Shown: positions 7,629 through 15,292 of the stretch, one piece after another
Position numbering within the stretch: position 1 is the first letter of the stretch
Layout: every line of letters begins with the position of its first letter
Source of the DNA: DALYLB01 sp046154695
GTDB lineage: Bacteria; Acidobacteriota; Blastocatellia; RBC074
Length of the DNA: 33,191 nucleotides
Reading direction: 5' to 3'
Assembly (NCBI GenBank): GCA_046154695.1
Contig: JBJXFI010000136.1
Coordinates: 1 to 33,191 of the forward strand
Position numbers and translations under genes: made by a program
Notes under the pieces: generated by a model
The model's database searches: none
The model's input: only the letters and a program-made list of their open reading frames with translations
What the model was told of the DNA's origin: nothing

Positions 7629-9696
7629 TCAGATCGCGGCGCGCATTCCGGAACCGAGTCCCGCCGAGCAGCGGCTGGTGGAGGAGATCGGCCGGCTGAT
7701 CGTTCCATTCGCGAAGGCGGCCGGGGCGGGGCTCGCCTATTGCGGAGGCGCCGGGACGGTCTGGCTCACAGGATGTGACGAGTGCCCGTGTTCGCGGCAG
7801 ACAACGGAAGCGCCCCCCTGCCTGGCGGAGCCGAACCGGAGCGATCGGGACTGCCGTGCGATGAGTTGCGAGCCGGGAAGATTGCTGGTCTGCGCGCCCG
7901 CCGCGCACTCCGGCCTGCCCGAGGCGATCGAGCGACTGCTGGCCACGATCGACCGGCAGACGGCCCTCGAACAACAGGAAGAGCAGTTGCTCGATGAACT
8001 GAGCGCGAGCTGGGAGAGTCTGGAGGCGGTTTACGAGATCAGCTCCGACCTGGGCCTGCTGACCACTCCCGAAGAGCTGCTGGAACGGATCATCTATCGC
8101 GCGGCCGCGTATCGAACCGGCCTGAAGGCAGTGCTGTGGCTGGATCGCGCCGGGATCGGCCACCCCCTGGCGCAGGGCGTGGAGGGGCTCGCGCCGCGCC
8201 CGATGAAGGGCGGCTTGATCGGGCAGGTGATGACGGAGCGGAACGGCCTGATTCTCAACGGCTCCGAACGAATCGCGAGCCAGCCGGAATTGGAGCAGGA
8301 GCTGCGGGGCGCGAGCAACCTCGCGGTGACGCCGCTGACGACGCGGCAGCATATCGTGGGCGCGTTGGTCGTGTGGCAGGAAGAGGCGAACGGCGATTTC
8401 GATTCCCACGACATGCGCTTTCTCTCGGCCCTGGCGCTGCAGGCGGCGATGGTCATCGAGAACGACCGGCTGCATCGCGCGGAACTGGACAGTGAACGGC
8501 TCCGCCAGGAGATCGAGATCGGCTCCAAGATCCAGCAGATCCTGCTGCACGGACAGATTCCCAAGGCGTTTCCCCACATCCAGGTGGCCGCGCTCTCCAT
8601 CCCCTCCCGGCTGATCGACGGCGATTTTTACGACTTCATCAAACCGCACGAGGAATGCCTGGATGTGATCTGCGGCGACGTGATGGGCAAGGGCCTTCCG
8701 GCCGCCCTGGTGGGCGCCGCCACAAAAAGCGCCTTTTTGCGCGGGCTGAGCCAGCTTCTCTCGACCGACGGGCGCTGGCGACTTCCGGAACCGGCGGAGA
8801 TCGTGACCCGGGCGCACAACGAGGTCGTCAATCAACTCATCGCGCTGGAGAGCTTCGTCACGCTCTGTTACGCGCGCTTCGATCTGACGACGCGGCAGGT
8901 CCGGATCGTCGATTGCGGCCATACCGCGACGGTGCGCTACCGGGTCGGAGCCGATTCCTGCGATCTTCTCAAAGGAATCAATCTGCCGATCGGGTTCAGG
9001 GAGGAGGAGCTTTATGAACAGCGGTCTTATCCGCTCGAACCGGGCGATCTCTATTTTTTCTATTCGGACGGATTGACCGAGGCGAGCGACGCGGAGGGAG
9101 AGGCGTTCGGCGAGGAGCGGCTGATGGAGGTGGTGCGGCGGCATCACGATCGCGGGCCGGAGGCGCTGATCGCCGAGATGCATCGCGCGCTGATCGAGTT
9201 CGCGGGGCGCGAGGCGCTCAGCGACGATCTGACGTATGTCGCCGTGCGCGTGCTGCAAATGGGCGAGCCGCTGGCGCTGCAAATCCTGAGCGATCCGCGA
9301 AACCTCGGGCGATGCCGGCAATTCGTCCGCGAGGCATGCCTGAAGTTCTCTCCGACAGCGGGCGAGGAGTTTATCAGCGAGCTCGAACTGGCCATCAACG
9401 AGGCCGTCGCCAACGTGATGGAGCACGCCTATCAGGAGCGGGAAGACCAGCCCATTCATCTGACGGCGTCGGTCGAGGGCGGGCGAATCGCGTTTCGAAT
9501 CGGTCATCAGGGCTGGTCCTTCGATCCCGCCTCGCCGCCGCCGCCGGCATTCGATGGCTCGAAAGACGGCGGCTTCGGCCTGTTCATCATCGCGCACCTG
9601 GTGGACGAGATCGCATACGACACCGATGTGCAGGGGCGACATACCATAACCATGACCAAAACAATCTGTGGAGGAAACCGTGGAAGCAATGCTTGA
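7615..9696 (+). CDS. Partner-switching protein: Cys-rich N-terminus, GAF, SpoIIE-type PP2C phosphatase, RsbW-like HATPase
   Basis: 693 residues. Residues 43-93 hold eight cysteines in C-x10-C-x2-C-x-C-x9-C-x10-C-x4-C-x7-C spacing. A GAF domain follows (about 133-282), then a coiled linker. The SpoIIE/RsbU PP2C domain (about 319-547) has metal-binding aspartates in IDGDFYDF, CGDVMGKG, YSDGLTEA and SDDLT. A GHKL ATPase of the RsbW/SpoIIAB type (about 562-689) has an intact N-box (ELAINEAVANVMEHAY) but His631 where the adenine-binding Asp of the G1 box is expected. PP2C domains of this class dephosphorylate STAS proteins and RsbW-type domains phosphorylate them, so both arms are fused here. ATG 7615 follows GAGG by six bases. 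The gene overlaps both neighbours, the receiver upstream and the STAS gene downstream. Confidence 0.9.
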   Translation: MKPSSQIAARIPEPSPAEQRLVEEIGRLIVPFAKAAGAGLAYCGGAGTVWLTGCDECPCSRQTTEAPPCLAEPNRSDRDCRAMSCEPGRLLVCAPAAHSGLPEAIERLLATIDRQTALEQQEEQLLDELSASWESLEAVYEISSDLGLLTTPEELLERIIYRAAAYRTGLKAVLWLDRAGIGHPLAQGVEGLAPRPMKGGLIGQVMTERNGLILNGSERIASQPELEQELRGASNLAVTPLTTRQHIVGALVVWQEEANGDFDSHDMRFLSALALQAAMVIENDRLHRAELDSERLRQEIEIGSKIQQILLHGQIPKAFPHIQVAALSIPSRLIDGDFYDFIKPHEECLDVICGDVMGKGLPAALVGAATKSAFLRGLSQLLSTDGRWRLPEPAEIVTRAHNEVVNQLIALESFVTLCYARFDLTTRQVRIVDCGHTATVRYRVGADSCDLLKGINLPIGFREEELYEQRSYPLEPGDLYFFYSDGLTEASDAEGEAFGEERLMEVVRRHHDRGPEALIAEMHRALIEFAGREALSDDLTYVAVRVLQMGEPLALQILSDPRNLGRCRQFVREACLKFSPTAGEEFISELELAINEAVANVMEHAYQEREDQPIHLTASVEGGRIAFRIGHQGWSFDPASPPPPAFDGSKDGGFGLFIIAHLVDEIAYDTDVQGRHTITMTKTICGGNRGSNA

Positions 9697-10018
9697 AACC
9701 GTAGAAACCGTGACCATCTTTCATTTGCCGGGCGAGAGCCTGGATGCCGGCAATGCGAAGGAGTTCAAGCGCGACATCATGCCGGCGCTCAATGGCCACT
9801 CGCGGGTCATCTTCGAGATGAGCGAGTTGAAGTTCGTCGACAGCTCGGGGCTCGGAACGATCCTCTCGGCGCTGCGGCAACTGAACTCGAGCGGCGGCGA
9901 TCTGAAGCTGGCGGGAATGCAGAAACCGGTGCGGGCGCTCTTCGAGCTGGTTCGCATGCATCGCATTTTCGACATCTATAACACGCGGGATGAGGCGCTG
10001 GCCGCCTTCCGGCAATAA
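9680..10018 (+). CDS. STAS-domain anti-sigma-factor antagonist (SpoIIAA/RsbV type)
   Basis: 112 residues, a single STAS domain. The phosphorylatable serine lies in FVDSSGLGTIL (Ser55/Ser56), the position used in SpoIIAA and RsbV. It should be the substrate of the PP2C and HATPase domains encoded just upstream. Unphosphorylated, such proteins bind and titrate a target, classically an anti-sigma factor, but in other systems an effector of biofilm or polysaccharide output. GTG 9680 is chosen because GGAGG lies five bases before it; ATG 9689 is possible but too far from that site. The start lies inside the last codons of the upstream gene (17-base overlap). No sigma factor or separate anti-sigma gene is nearby, so the downstream target is unknown. 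Confidence 0.93.
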   Translation: MEAMLETVETVTIFHLPGESLDAGNAKEFKRDIMPALNGHSRVIFEMSELKFVDSSGLGTILSALRQLNSSGGDLKLAGMQKPVRALFELVRMHRIFDIYNTRDEALAAFRQ

Positions 10019-10049
10019 CGACCGGCGAACGGCTGAAAGGCGGGCAAAG

Positions 10050-10562
10050 ATGTTTGAGAATCTTCGCCAGGACTGGGAGACCTATGAGCACGACCTCGCG
10101 CGGCAGGGCCTGTGGGTGATGGCGGTGTACCGCTTCGGGCGGTGGCGCTACCAACTGCGCCCCGGCCTGCTCCGCAAGCCGTTCTCGATGCTCTATCGGA
10201 TGCTGAAGCTGATCAGTCAGATTCTTACGGGAATCGATCTGCCGTGCGAAGTGGCGGTGGGGCGGCGGTTCACGATCGAGCATTTCGGCGACATCATCAT
10301 CAGCGGAGACGCGGTCTTCGGCGATGACGTGACAATCCGAAACGGCGTGACTGTCGGGCTGCGGCGCACGGGAATCCGGGGCGCGCCGGTGATCGGCGAC
10401 CGCGTCGACATCGGCACGGGCGCGAAGATTCTCGGCCCGATCACCATCGGGGACGACGTGGCCATCGGCGCCAACGCCGTCGTCCTGACCGATGTGCCCG
10501 CGAACTCGATCGCGGTCGGCATTCCGGCCGTCATCAAACCGAGGAAGGTAGTTGAGAGTTGA
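10050..10562 (+). CDS. CysE-like hexapeptide acetyltransferase, probably acting on the polysaccharide
   Basis: 170 residues: a short helical N-terminus followed by left-handed beta-helix repeats (for example VAVGRRFTIEHFGDIIISGD). It resembles the catalytic half of serine O-acetyltransferase and lacks the long N-terminal helical domain of true CysE. The equivalent of CysE His158 is present (IEHFGD). The segment aligned with CysE DRHPKI reads RGAPVI, so the second catalytic histidine (His193) appears to be missing. Together with its place at the head of a polysaccharide locus, this favours an acetyl- or acyltransferase that decorates a sugar or intermediate, not cysteine synthesis. ATG 10050 follows AAAGG at normal spacing. 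The stop codon (10560-10562) lies inside the left arm of an inverted repeat, so the last residues (VVES) come from the repeat. Confidence 0.75.
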   Translation: MFENLRQDWETYEHDLARQGLWVMAVYRFGRWRYQLRPGLLRKPFSMLYRMLKLISQILTGIDLPCEVAVGRRFTIEHFGDIIISGDAVFGDDVTIRNGVTVGLRRTGIRGAPVIGDRVDIGTGAKILGPITIGDDVAIGANAVVLTDVPANSIAVGIPAVIKPRKVVES

Positions 10563-10631
10563 TAGTTGAGCCTCATCTCACGCGGCGCGCCAACTCTCAA
10601 TTGTCAATTCCCAACTATCAACTATCAACTC
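10550..10631. repeat. GTTGATAGTTGA-type inverted repeat between acetyltransferase and glycosyltransferase
   Basis: GAGTTGATAGTTGA (10556-10569) is the perfect reverse complement of 10618-10631, and TTGAGAGTTG (10552-10561) also matches CAACTCTCAA (10591-10600). The A+T-rich composition stands out sharply from the surrounding high-GC DNA. The left arm supplies the stop codon of the upstream gene. The right arm reaches to 14 bases before the next ATG, leaving no Shine-Dalgarno match. It resembles a widespread class of dispersed GTTGATAGTTG repeats and is probably an inserted element. Confidence 0.75.
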
Positions 10632-10644
10632 TTCACTAACAACT

Positions 10645-11862
10645 ATGTTGCGGATTCTTTATGCGGCAGGCCCGGGAGACGTCATTGGCACGTACCGCCA
10701 CTGGCGGGCGGGGCAGGATGATCCCTCGCAGGTCTCGATGACTTACAGCGGGCAGTTCTTCGACGCCTGCCGGGAGATGGGGGCGGAGGGATATATCGTC
10801 GCCTCCCACCCGGCGGCCGATGTGCTGCGAGGAGAGGGAATGACGGCCGCGCACTTCGTGAAGGCGCGCGGGCTGCATGGGCTGCGTTATCACCTGGAAG
10901 AGATCCGGTACGGGCTTCAGCTGATCGCGGCGGCGCGGCGCTTTCGCGCGGACCTGGTGATTTTGTCGGAGGGAACGACGCACTGGTTCGTGCTGCTGCC
11001 GCTGCGGTGGCTGGGAATCGCGCTTGCGCCGACGATTCATTGCGTGTTGTGGCCGAAGTTCAAATCTCCGCGGCCTGCGCAGCGGATTCTGAACGGACTG
11101 GCGGGAAGGCTTTTCCGGCGGCATTGCATCGCGTTGATGAGCGCGTCGGAGGAGATCTCGCAGCAGGTGCGGGAGCTGACCGGCGGACGCACGCGAGAGA
11201 TCATTCCGTTTCTTCCGACCTATCGGCAAGCGACGTTCGCGGAGATCAGCGCGCCGCCGTTCTCGACGGCGCCGTTCCGGGCGCTCTTCGCCGGGCGCAT
11301 CGAACGCAACAAGGGGGTCTTCGATCTGCTCGAAATCGCCCGCCGGTTCGACGCGGAGGGGAGGCGCGAGATCGAGTTCGATCTCTGCGGCGCGGGCTCG
11401 GCGCTCGAGGAGCTGCGCGGCGCGGTCGAACGCGCCGGCGTGGGCGCGCGCTTCCGGCTGCATGGGCACTGCTCGCGCGAACGTATGCGGGAGATGCTGG
11501 AGGAGGCGCACACCGTGATCGTCCCGACCACGACCGATTTTATCGAGGGTTTCAATCAGGTGGTCGTCGAGAGCGTGCTCGCCGGCAGGCCCGTGATCAC
11601 CTCATCGGTCTGCCCGGCCCTCTCGACCGTGCGGGAAGCCGTCGTCGAGGTTCCGCCCGACGACGTGGCCGGTTACGGCGACGCCATTCTGCGGCTGCAA
11701 TCCGACCGGGATTTTTACGAATCGAAGCGCCGGGCCTGCGTCTCGTATCAGCAGCAATTTTACGATCCGGCGCGGGGATGGGGGGCGGCCTTCAAACGCG
11801 CGGCGCAAGCCGTGCGGGCCCGCCGCGAAACCGTTCGGGCGGCGAGGCCGGTCTCCGCGTGA
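10645..11862 (+). CDS. Glycosyltransferase, GT4-like (GT-B fold)
   Basis: 405 residues. The C-terminal domain has the family pattern FAGRIERNKGVFDLLEIA for nucleotide-sugar binding and the E-x7-E motif in EGFNQVVVESVLAGRPVI. The N-terminal domain starts with MLRILYAAGPGDVIGTYRHW, a form often seen in exopolysaccharide loci of environmental bacteria. It presumably transfers one sugar from an NDP donor to the undecaprenyl-linked repeat unit at the cytoplasmic face; donor and linkage cannot be read from sequence. The ATG at 10645 is directly preceded by repeat-derived pyrimidine-rich sequence with no ribosome-binding site, so its translation may be weak or leader-independent. It is followed by the Wza-like gene after 52 bases. 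Confidence 0.88.
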   Translation: MLRILYAAGPGDVIGTYRHWRAGQDDPSQVSMTYSGQFFDACREMGAEGYIVASHPAADVLRGEGMTAAHFVKARGLHGLRYHLEEIRYGLQLIAAARRFRADLVILSEGTTHWFVLLPLRWLGIALAPTIHCVLWPKFKSPRPAQRILNGLAGRLFRRHCIALMSASEEISQQVRELTGGRTREIIPFLPTYRQATFAEISAPPFSTAPFRALFAGRIERNKGVFDLLEIARRFDAEGRREIEFDLCGAGSALEELRGAVERAGVGARFRLHGHCSRERMREMLEEAHTVIVPTTTDFIEGFNQVVVESVLAGRPVITSSVCPALSTVREAVVEVPPDDVAGYGDAILRLQSDRDFYESKRRACVSYQQQFYDPARGWGAAFKRAAQAVRARRETVRAARPVSA

Positions 11863-11914
11863 GGCGGCCCGATGGCCCCGATGGAATTGATCTTCAAAAA
11901 GAGGGTTCGGCGAA

Positions 11915-12991
11915 ATGGAGAAGCGAGAGATGAAGACTAAAACGGGAGAGGGAGCGGCGGGTTCGTCGCGCGCCGCGCGGGTGAAGGCGGCGCGGTGGTG
12001 GTTGAGCCTCGCCCTGCTGGCGGCGTTCCTGCCGGGAGCGGCGCGCGCGCAGGATCCGCCCGCGCCGCAGCCCGTTTGGCGGGAAGGATTCACCACGCCG
12101 AACATCTCGAAGACGTTTACGACGGCGGAACTGCTGGCGATGTTCGACGCGGGGGAGGAGCGGGATTACATGCTCGGCGCGGGCGATGAACTGACGGTCG
12201 ATGTCTGGGATCACCCGGAACTGTCGAGCAAACACATCGTCGGCCCGGATGGAAAGGTCACGATCCCGCACGCCGGCTCGCTGAGCCTCTCGGGCCTGAC
12301 GCGCGAGGAGGCCGGCGAAGAGATCCGGCTGATTCTGGGGAAGTACTATCACAGCCTGCTGGTGACGGTGCGCGTCGATAAATACACCTCGCACCGGGTG
12401 ATGATTCTGGGGCGCGTCAGCAGCCCGGGCATGCTCTATTTCGACAACTCGCCGACGCTGCTCGAAGTCATCACGCGCGCGGGCGGCCTGCCCGTCGGCG
12501 GCACCGGCGCGGAAAAGGCGGCGCTGGCCCGCTGCGCGGTCTTTCGCGGACGGGACAAGGTGATCTGGATCGAATTGAAGAATCTGCTCAACGGAAACGA
12601 CCTCACGCTCAACATACGGCTGCGCAGAAACGATCTGGTCTATCTGCCAGATTCGGACGATCAGTCCGTCTATGTGCTCGGCGAGGTAAAGACGCCTGGC
12701 GCATACCGGTTGACGCCGAACATGTCGTTTCTGGACGCGCTCTCGGTCGCGGGCGGACCGACGCGCGATGCGTCGACGAAGCAGCTCCACCTCATCCGGC
12801 AGGGCAAGCAGATCGAGGCGACCTTCTCTTTCGACAACCTGCTCAAACCCGACTCGAAGCTCAATTATTCACTGAATGAGGGCGATATCGTCTATGTGCC
12901 GTCCCGGCGGCTGGCGAACGCGGGGTATGTGATCGAGAAGTTCAATCCCCTGGGATCGCTCCTGTTCTTTTTTTCGACAATAGGCAAATGA
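11915..12991 (+). CDS. Polysaccharide export protein, Wza-like (Poly_export plus SLBB domains)
   Basis: 358 residues. It has an N-terminal signal peptide (about residues 22-45, ending ARA-Q). A Poly_export domain begins with YMLGAGDELTVDVWDHPELS, followed by two SLBB-type segments (about SHRVMILGRVSSPGMLYF and SVYVLGEVKTPGAYRL). The C-terminal segment is hydrophobic (NPLGSLLFFFSTIGK). The family forms the periplasmic/outer-membrane channel for capsule or exopolysaccharide. Unlike E. coli Wza there is no lipobox cysteine at the cleavage site, so it is probably not a lipoprotein. ATG 11915 is chosen; ATG 11930 is a possible internal alternative. The stop overlaps the start of the Wzc-like gene by four bases (ATGA), the classic pairing of export and copolymerase. 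Confidence 0.92.
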   Translation: MEKREMKTKTGEGAAGSSRAARVKAARWWLSLALLAAFLPGAARAQDPPAPQPVWREGFTTPNISKTFTTAELLAMFDAGEERDYMLGAGDELTVDVWDHPELSSKHIVGPDGKVTIPHAGSLSLSGLTREEAGEEIRLILGKYYHSLLVTVRVDKYTSHRVMILGRVSSPGMLYFDNSPTLLEVITRAGGLPVGGTGAEKAALARCAVFRGRDKVIWIELKNLLNGNDLTLNIRLRRNDLVYLPDSDDQSVYVLGEVKTPGAYRLTPNMSFLDALSVAGGPTRDASTKQLHLIRQGKQIEATFSFDNLLKPDSKLNYSLNEGDIVYVPSRRLANAGYVIEKFNPLGSLLFFFSTIGK

Positions 12992-15288
12992 AGGCAAAGA
13001 CCAAAATCAATGCAACGGGGATTCCGGCCGCGCTGCCGGCGGCGAGCGGGGGCGCGCCGCCCGAGTCCCGGGCGCTGCAGGGAAGGTGGATGGCGCGGCC
13101 GCCAGTGCCGGCCATGACGGACAACGGAAACATGTCGCCGGCGCCCGGGCGCGGCATCAATCCGATGCTCAGTTGGAAGGGGCATCGATGGGTGGGGCTG
13201 GCGATCTTTCTGGTCATCGCGATCCTGGGCGTCCCCATCGGCTGGTGGATGGGAAAGCCGGTCTATTCAACGGAGGCGGTGGTTCGGGTTTCGCCGCGGT
13301 TTCTCAAGAACCTCAATTCGGATCCGGAGCTGGAGCTGCAATCGAACAGCCAGTACCGCGAGTTCGTGCAGCAGCAGGTATACACGATCAACCGCTTCGA
13401 CATCGTCTCGGCGGCGTTGGAGAGACTCGGCCCGAAGCGATCGCTGTATCAACTGCCCGCCGAGAACGATCGCCGTGCGGCCGAGCGGCTTGCGCGCGAG
13501 CTGGACGTCAAACCGGTGCCGGATTCGTATCTGATCACGATCGGCCTGGAGGGGGGCACGGCGGAGGGCATGGCCGATGTGGTCAATTCGGTGGTCAACA
13601 CCTATCTCGAACGGGCCATGGGCGAAGAGCTTTATGGCGCCGATCAGCGGCGAGAGAACGTCAATCAGGAGCGGGACCGGCTGCAGGCGGGGTTGACGAG
13701 CCTCGCGGACCGGCGAACCTCGCTTGCGCAGGAGATCGGCGTGACGACCTTCATTTCGACCGCGCTCAATCCGTACGATCAGCTCGTGATCAAGAGCAAG
13801 GAAGAGTTCGAAACCGCGCGCCGGGAGCGAATTCAAGCGGAGGCCAGACTGGCGGCCATGGAGATGCAGCAGGAGCCGGGGACTCGGCCGGCCGTGGATG
13901 CGATGTCGGAAGAGCTGGCGATCAAGGACGCGGGGCTCAACAGCCTGAAATCGAATCTGTATATCCGCCGCAGCCAGTTGCTTTCGAAGCAGAGCGGCAT
14001 CTCCGCCGAACATCCGGGCCGTCCCGCGATCGAGCGGGAGCTGAACGACATCGAGACGGAGATTCGCGGGGCGACTGACAAGCTCTCGAAATCCTACGGC
14101 GCGATGTTCCTCGAACAGCGGCGGGCGGATGTCTATCAGGCGCGCCGGATCGAGCGGGAGATGGGGGCGCAGGCCGAGACGCTGGCCGCCCGCGCGGCAT
14201 GGTTCGCGTCACGGTATCAGGAGGCGGTGGCGTTGACGGAGGAGATCGAACGGCGGCAAAAGCGGCTGGCGGGGCTCGACGAGCGATCGGACTTTTTCAA
14301 GCTCGAAGCCAGCGCGCCGGGGTGGGTGCGATTGGTGACGCCCGCGCCGAAGCCGGACCTTCCGAGAAAGGGAGGGCGGAAGAAGATCGTCCTGCTCTTT
14401 TTCCTGGCAGCGCTGGTTCTGGGCGCGGCGGTTCCGATCGCGCTCGATCTGCTCGACCCGCGCCTCTATGTCGCGGGGCAGTTGGAGAAGATGCTGGGCT
14501 TTCCGCCGGTCGGGTGGGTTCTCGACCGCGGCGACCCGCGGGCGCGGGACTTCGCCGAGGACCAACTGGTCCGCCTGGCGACCAGTCTCAATCGGGATCG
14601 ACTGGCGAACGGGACGCGGGTGATCGCGTTGACATCGACCAAGACCGGCGAGGGCGTCTCAACGCTGAGCATCGACCTGGGGGGCGCGCTGGCCGCGCTC
14701 GGCCTGCGCGCGGTCGTGCTGGAGGCCAATTCCCTGCTTCCCGATCCGAGGTATCAGGGCAGCGCCCTGGCGATCGTCCCGCGGACTGTCACGGAAAAGA
14801 GCGTGGAGAACAAGGGGGATTCCCGGCTGCCTGGTCTGTCGGAACTGCTCGAAGGACGGGCGACGGTCAGCGAGGCGGTCCTTCCGGAGAGCGAATCGCT
14901 TCCGGCCCGGCTCGGCGCGGGCGTGGAGATCGACCGACGGCCGATGGGAACGCTGGCGCAATACCGGCAGACGTTGAGCGAACTGGCGGCGAAATACGAT
15001 TTCGTGCTGATCGACGCGGGCCCGGTGCTCCTTTCGGTGGACACGGAGCTGCTGGTCGGGCTGGCGGACGCGACCCTGCTGGTCGTGGAGGCGGGCGCGC
15101 TGCCGAAGGGCGAGATCAAGCGCGCGGTCCAGGCGCTGGAGCGGCTTTCGCCGCCGACCTTCGGCGCGATTCTCAATCGGGTAAAAGTCATCGAGGCGGG
15201 CGGGGCCTTCGCCGACCTGCTTCGGGAGCACCAATCGGGAGAACGCACCCCGGCGCGGCGGCTGCTTTCGCCCTGGCTATGGAAATAA
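12988..15288 (+). CDS. Wzc/ExoP-like chain-length protein with a degenerate BY-kinase domain
   Basis: 766 residues. A Pro/Ala-rich cytoplasmic N-terminus (1-66) precedes membrane helix 1 (about 67-88), a long periplasmic coiled-coil region and membrane helix 2 (about 468-490). The cytoplasmic ATPase-like domain comes last. This is the architecture of polysaccharide copolymerases that set chain length and pair with Wza. The ATPase domain is altered. The P-loop reads KTGEGVST (552-559), with Val557 where the Walker A lysine belongs. The Walker A' motif reads VVLEANSLLPDPR instead of the usual DxDxR. Walker B (FVLIDAGPV, Asp676) survives. The C-terminus (ends LLSPWLWK) has no tyrosine cluster. 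It probably keeps the scaffold role without normal tyrosine kinase activity; this is inferred from the motifs only. Confidence 0.88.
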   Translation: MKAKTKINATGIPAALPAASGGAPPESRALQGRWMARPPVPAMTDNGNMSPAPGRGINPMLSWKGHRWVGLAIFLVIAILGVPIGWWMGKPVYSTEAVVRVSPRFLKNLNSDPELELQSNSQYREFVQQQVYTINRFDIVSAALERLGPKRSLYQLPAENDRRAAERLARELDVKPVPDSYLITIGLEGGTAEGMADVVNSVVNTYLERAMGEELYGADQRRENVNQERDRLQAGLTSLADRRTSLAQEIGVTTFISTALNPYDQLVIKSKEEFETARRERIQAEARLAAMEMQQEPGTRPAVDAMSEELAIKDAGLNSLKSNLYIRRSQLLSKQSGISAEHPGRPAIERELNDIETEIRGATDKLSKSYGAMFLEQRRADVYQARRIEREMGAQAETLAARAAWFASRYQEAVALTEEIERRQKRLAGLDERSDFFKLEASAPGWVRLVTPAPKPDLPRKGGRKKIVLLFFLAALVLGAAVPIALDLLDPRLYVAGQLEKMLGFPPVGWVLDRGDPRARDFAEDQLVRLATSLNRDRLANGTRVIALTSTKTGEGVSTLSIDLGGALAALGLRAVVLEANSLLPDPRYQGSALAIVPRTVTEKSVENKGDSRLPGLSELLEGRATVSEAVLPESESLPARLGAGVEIDRRPMGTLAQYRQTLSELAAKYDFVLIDAGPVLLSVDTELLVGLADATLLVVEAGALPKGEIKRAVQALERLSPPTFGAILNRVKVIEAGGAFADLLREHQSGERTPARRLLSPWLWK

Positions 15289-15292
15289 CACG

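Noticed and set aside
7447..9717. A 756-codon open frame on the minus strand opposite the PP2C/HATPase gene
   Set aside because: It is a shadow frame with Arg/Leu/His-biased composition; the plus-strand product has clear GAF, PP2C and HATPase motifs.
10050..10562. Assignment as biosynthetic serine O-acetyltransferase (cysE)
   Set aside because: The N-terminal domain is missing and the second catalytic histidine is absent. The context is polysaccharide synthesis.
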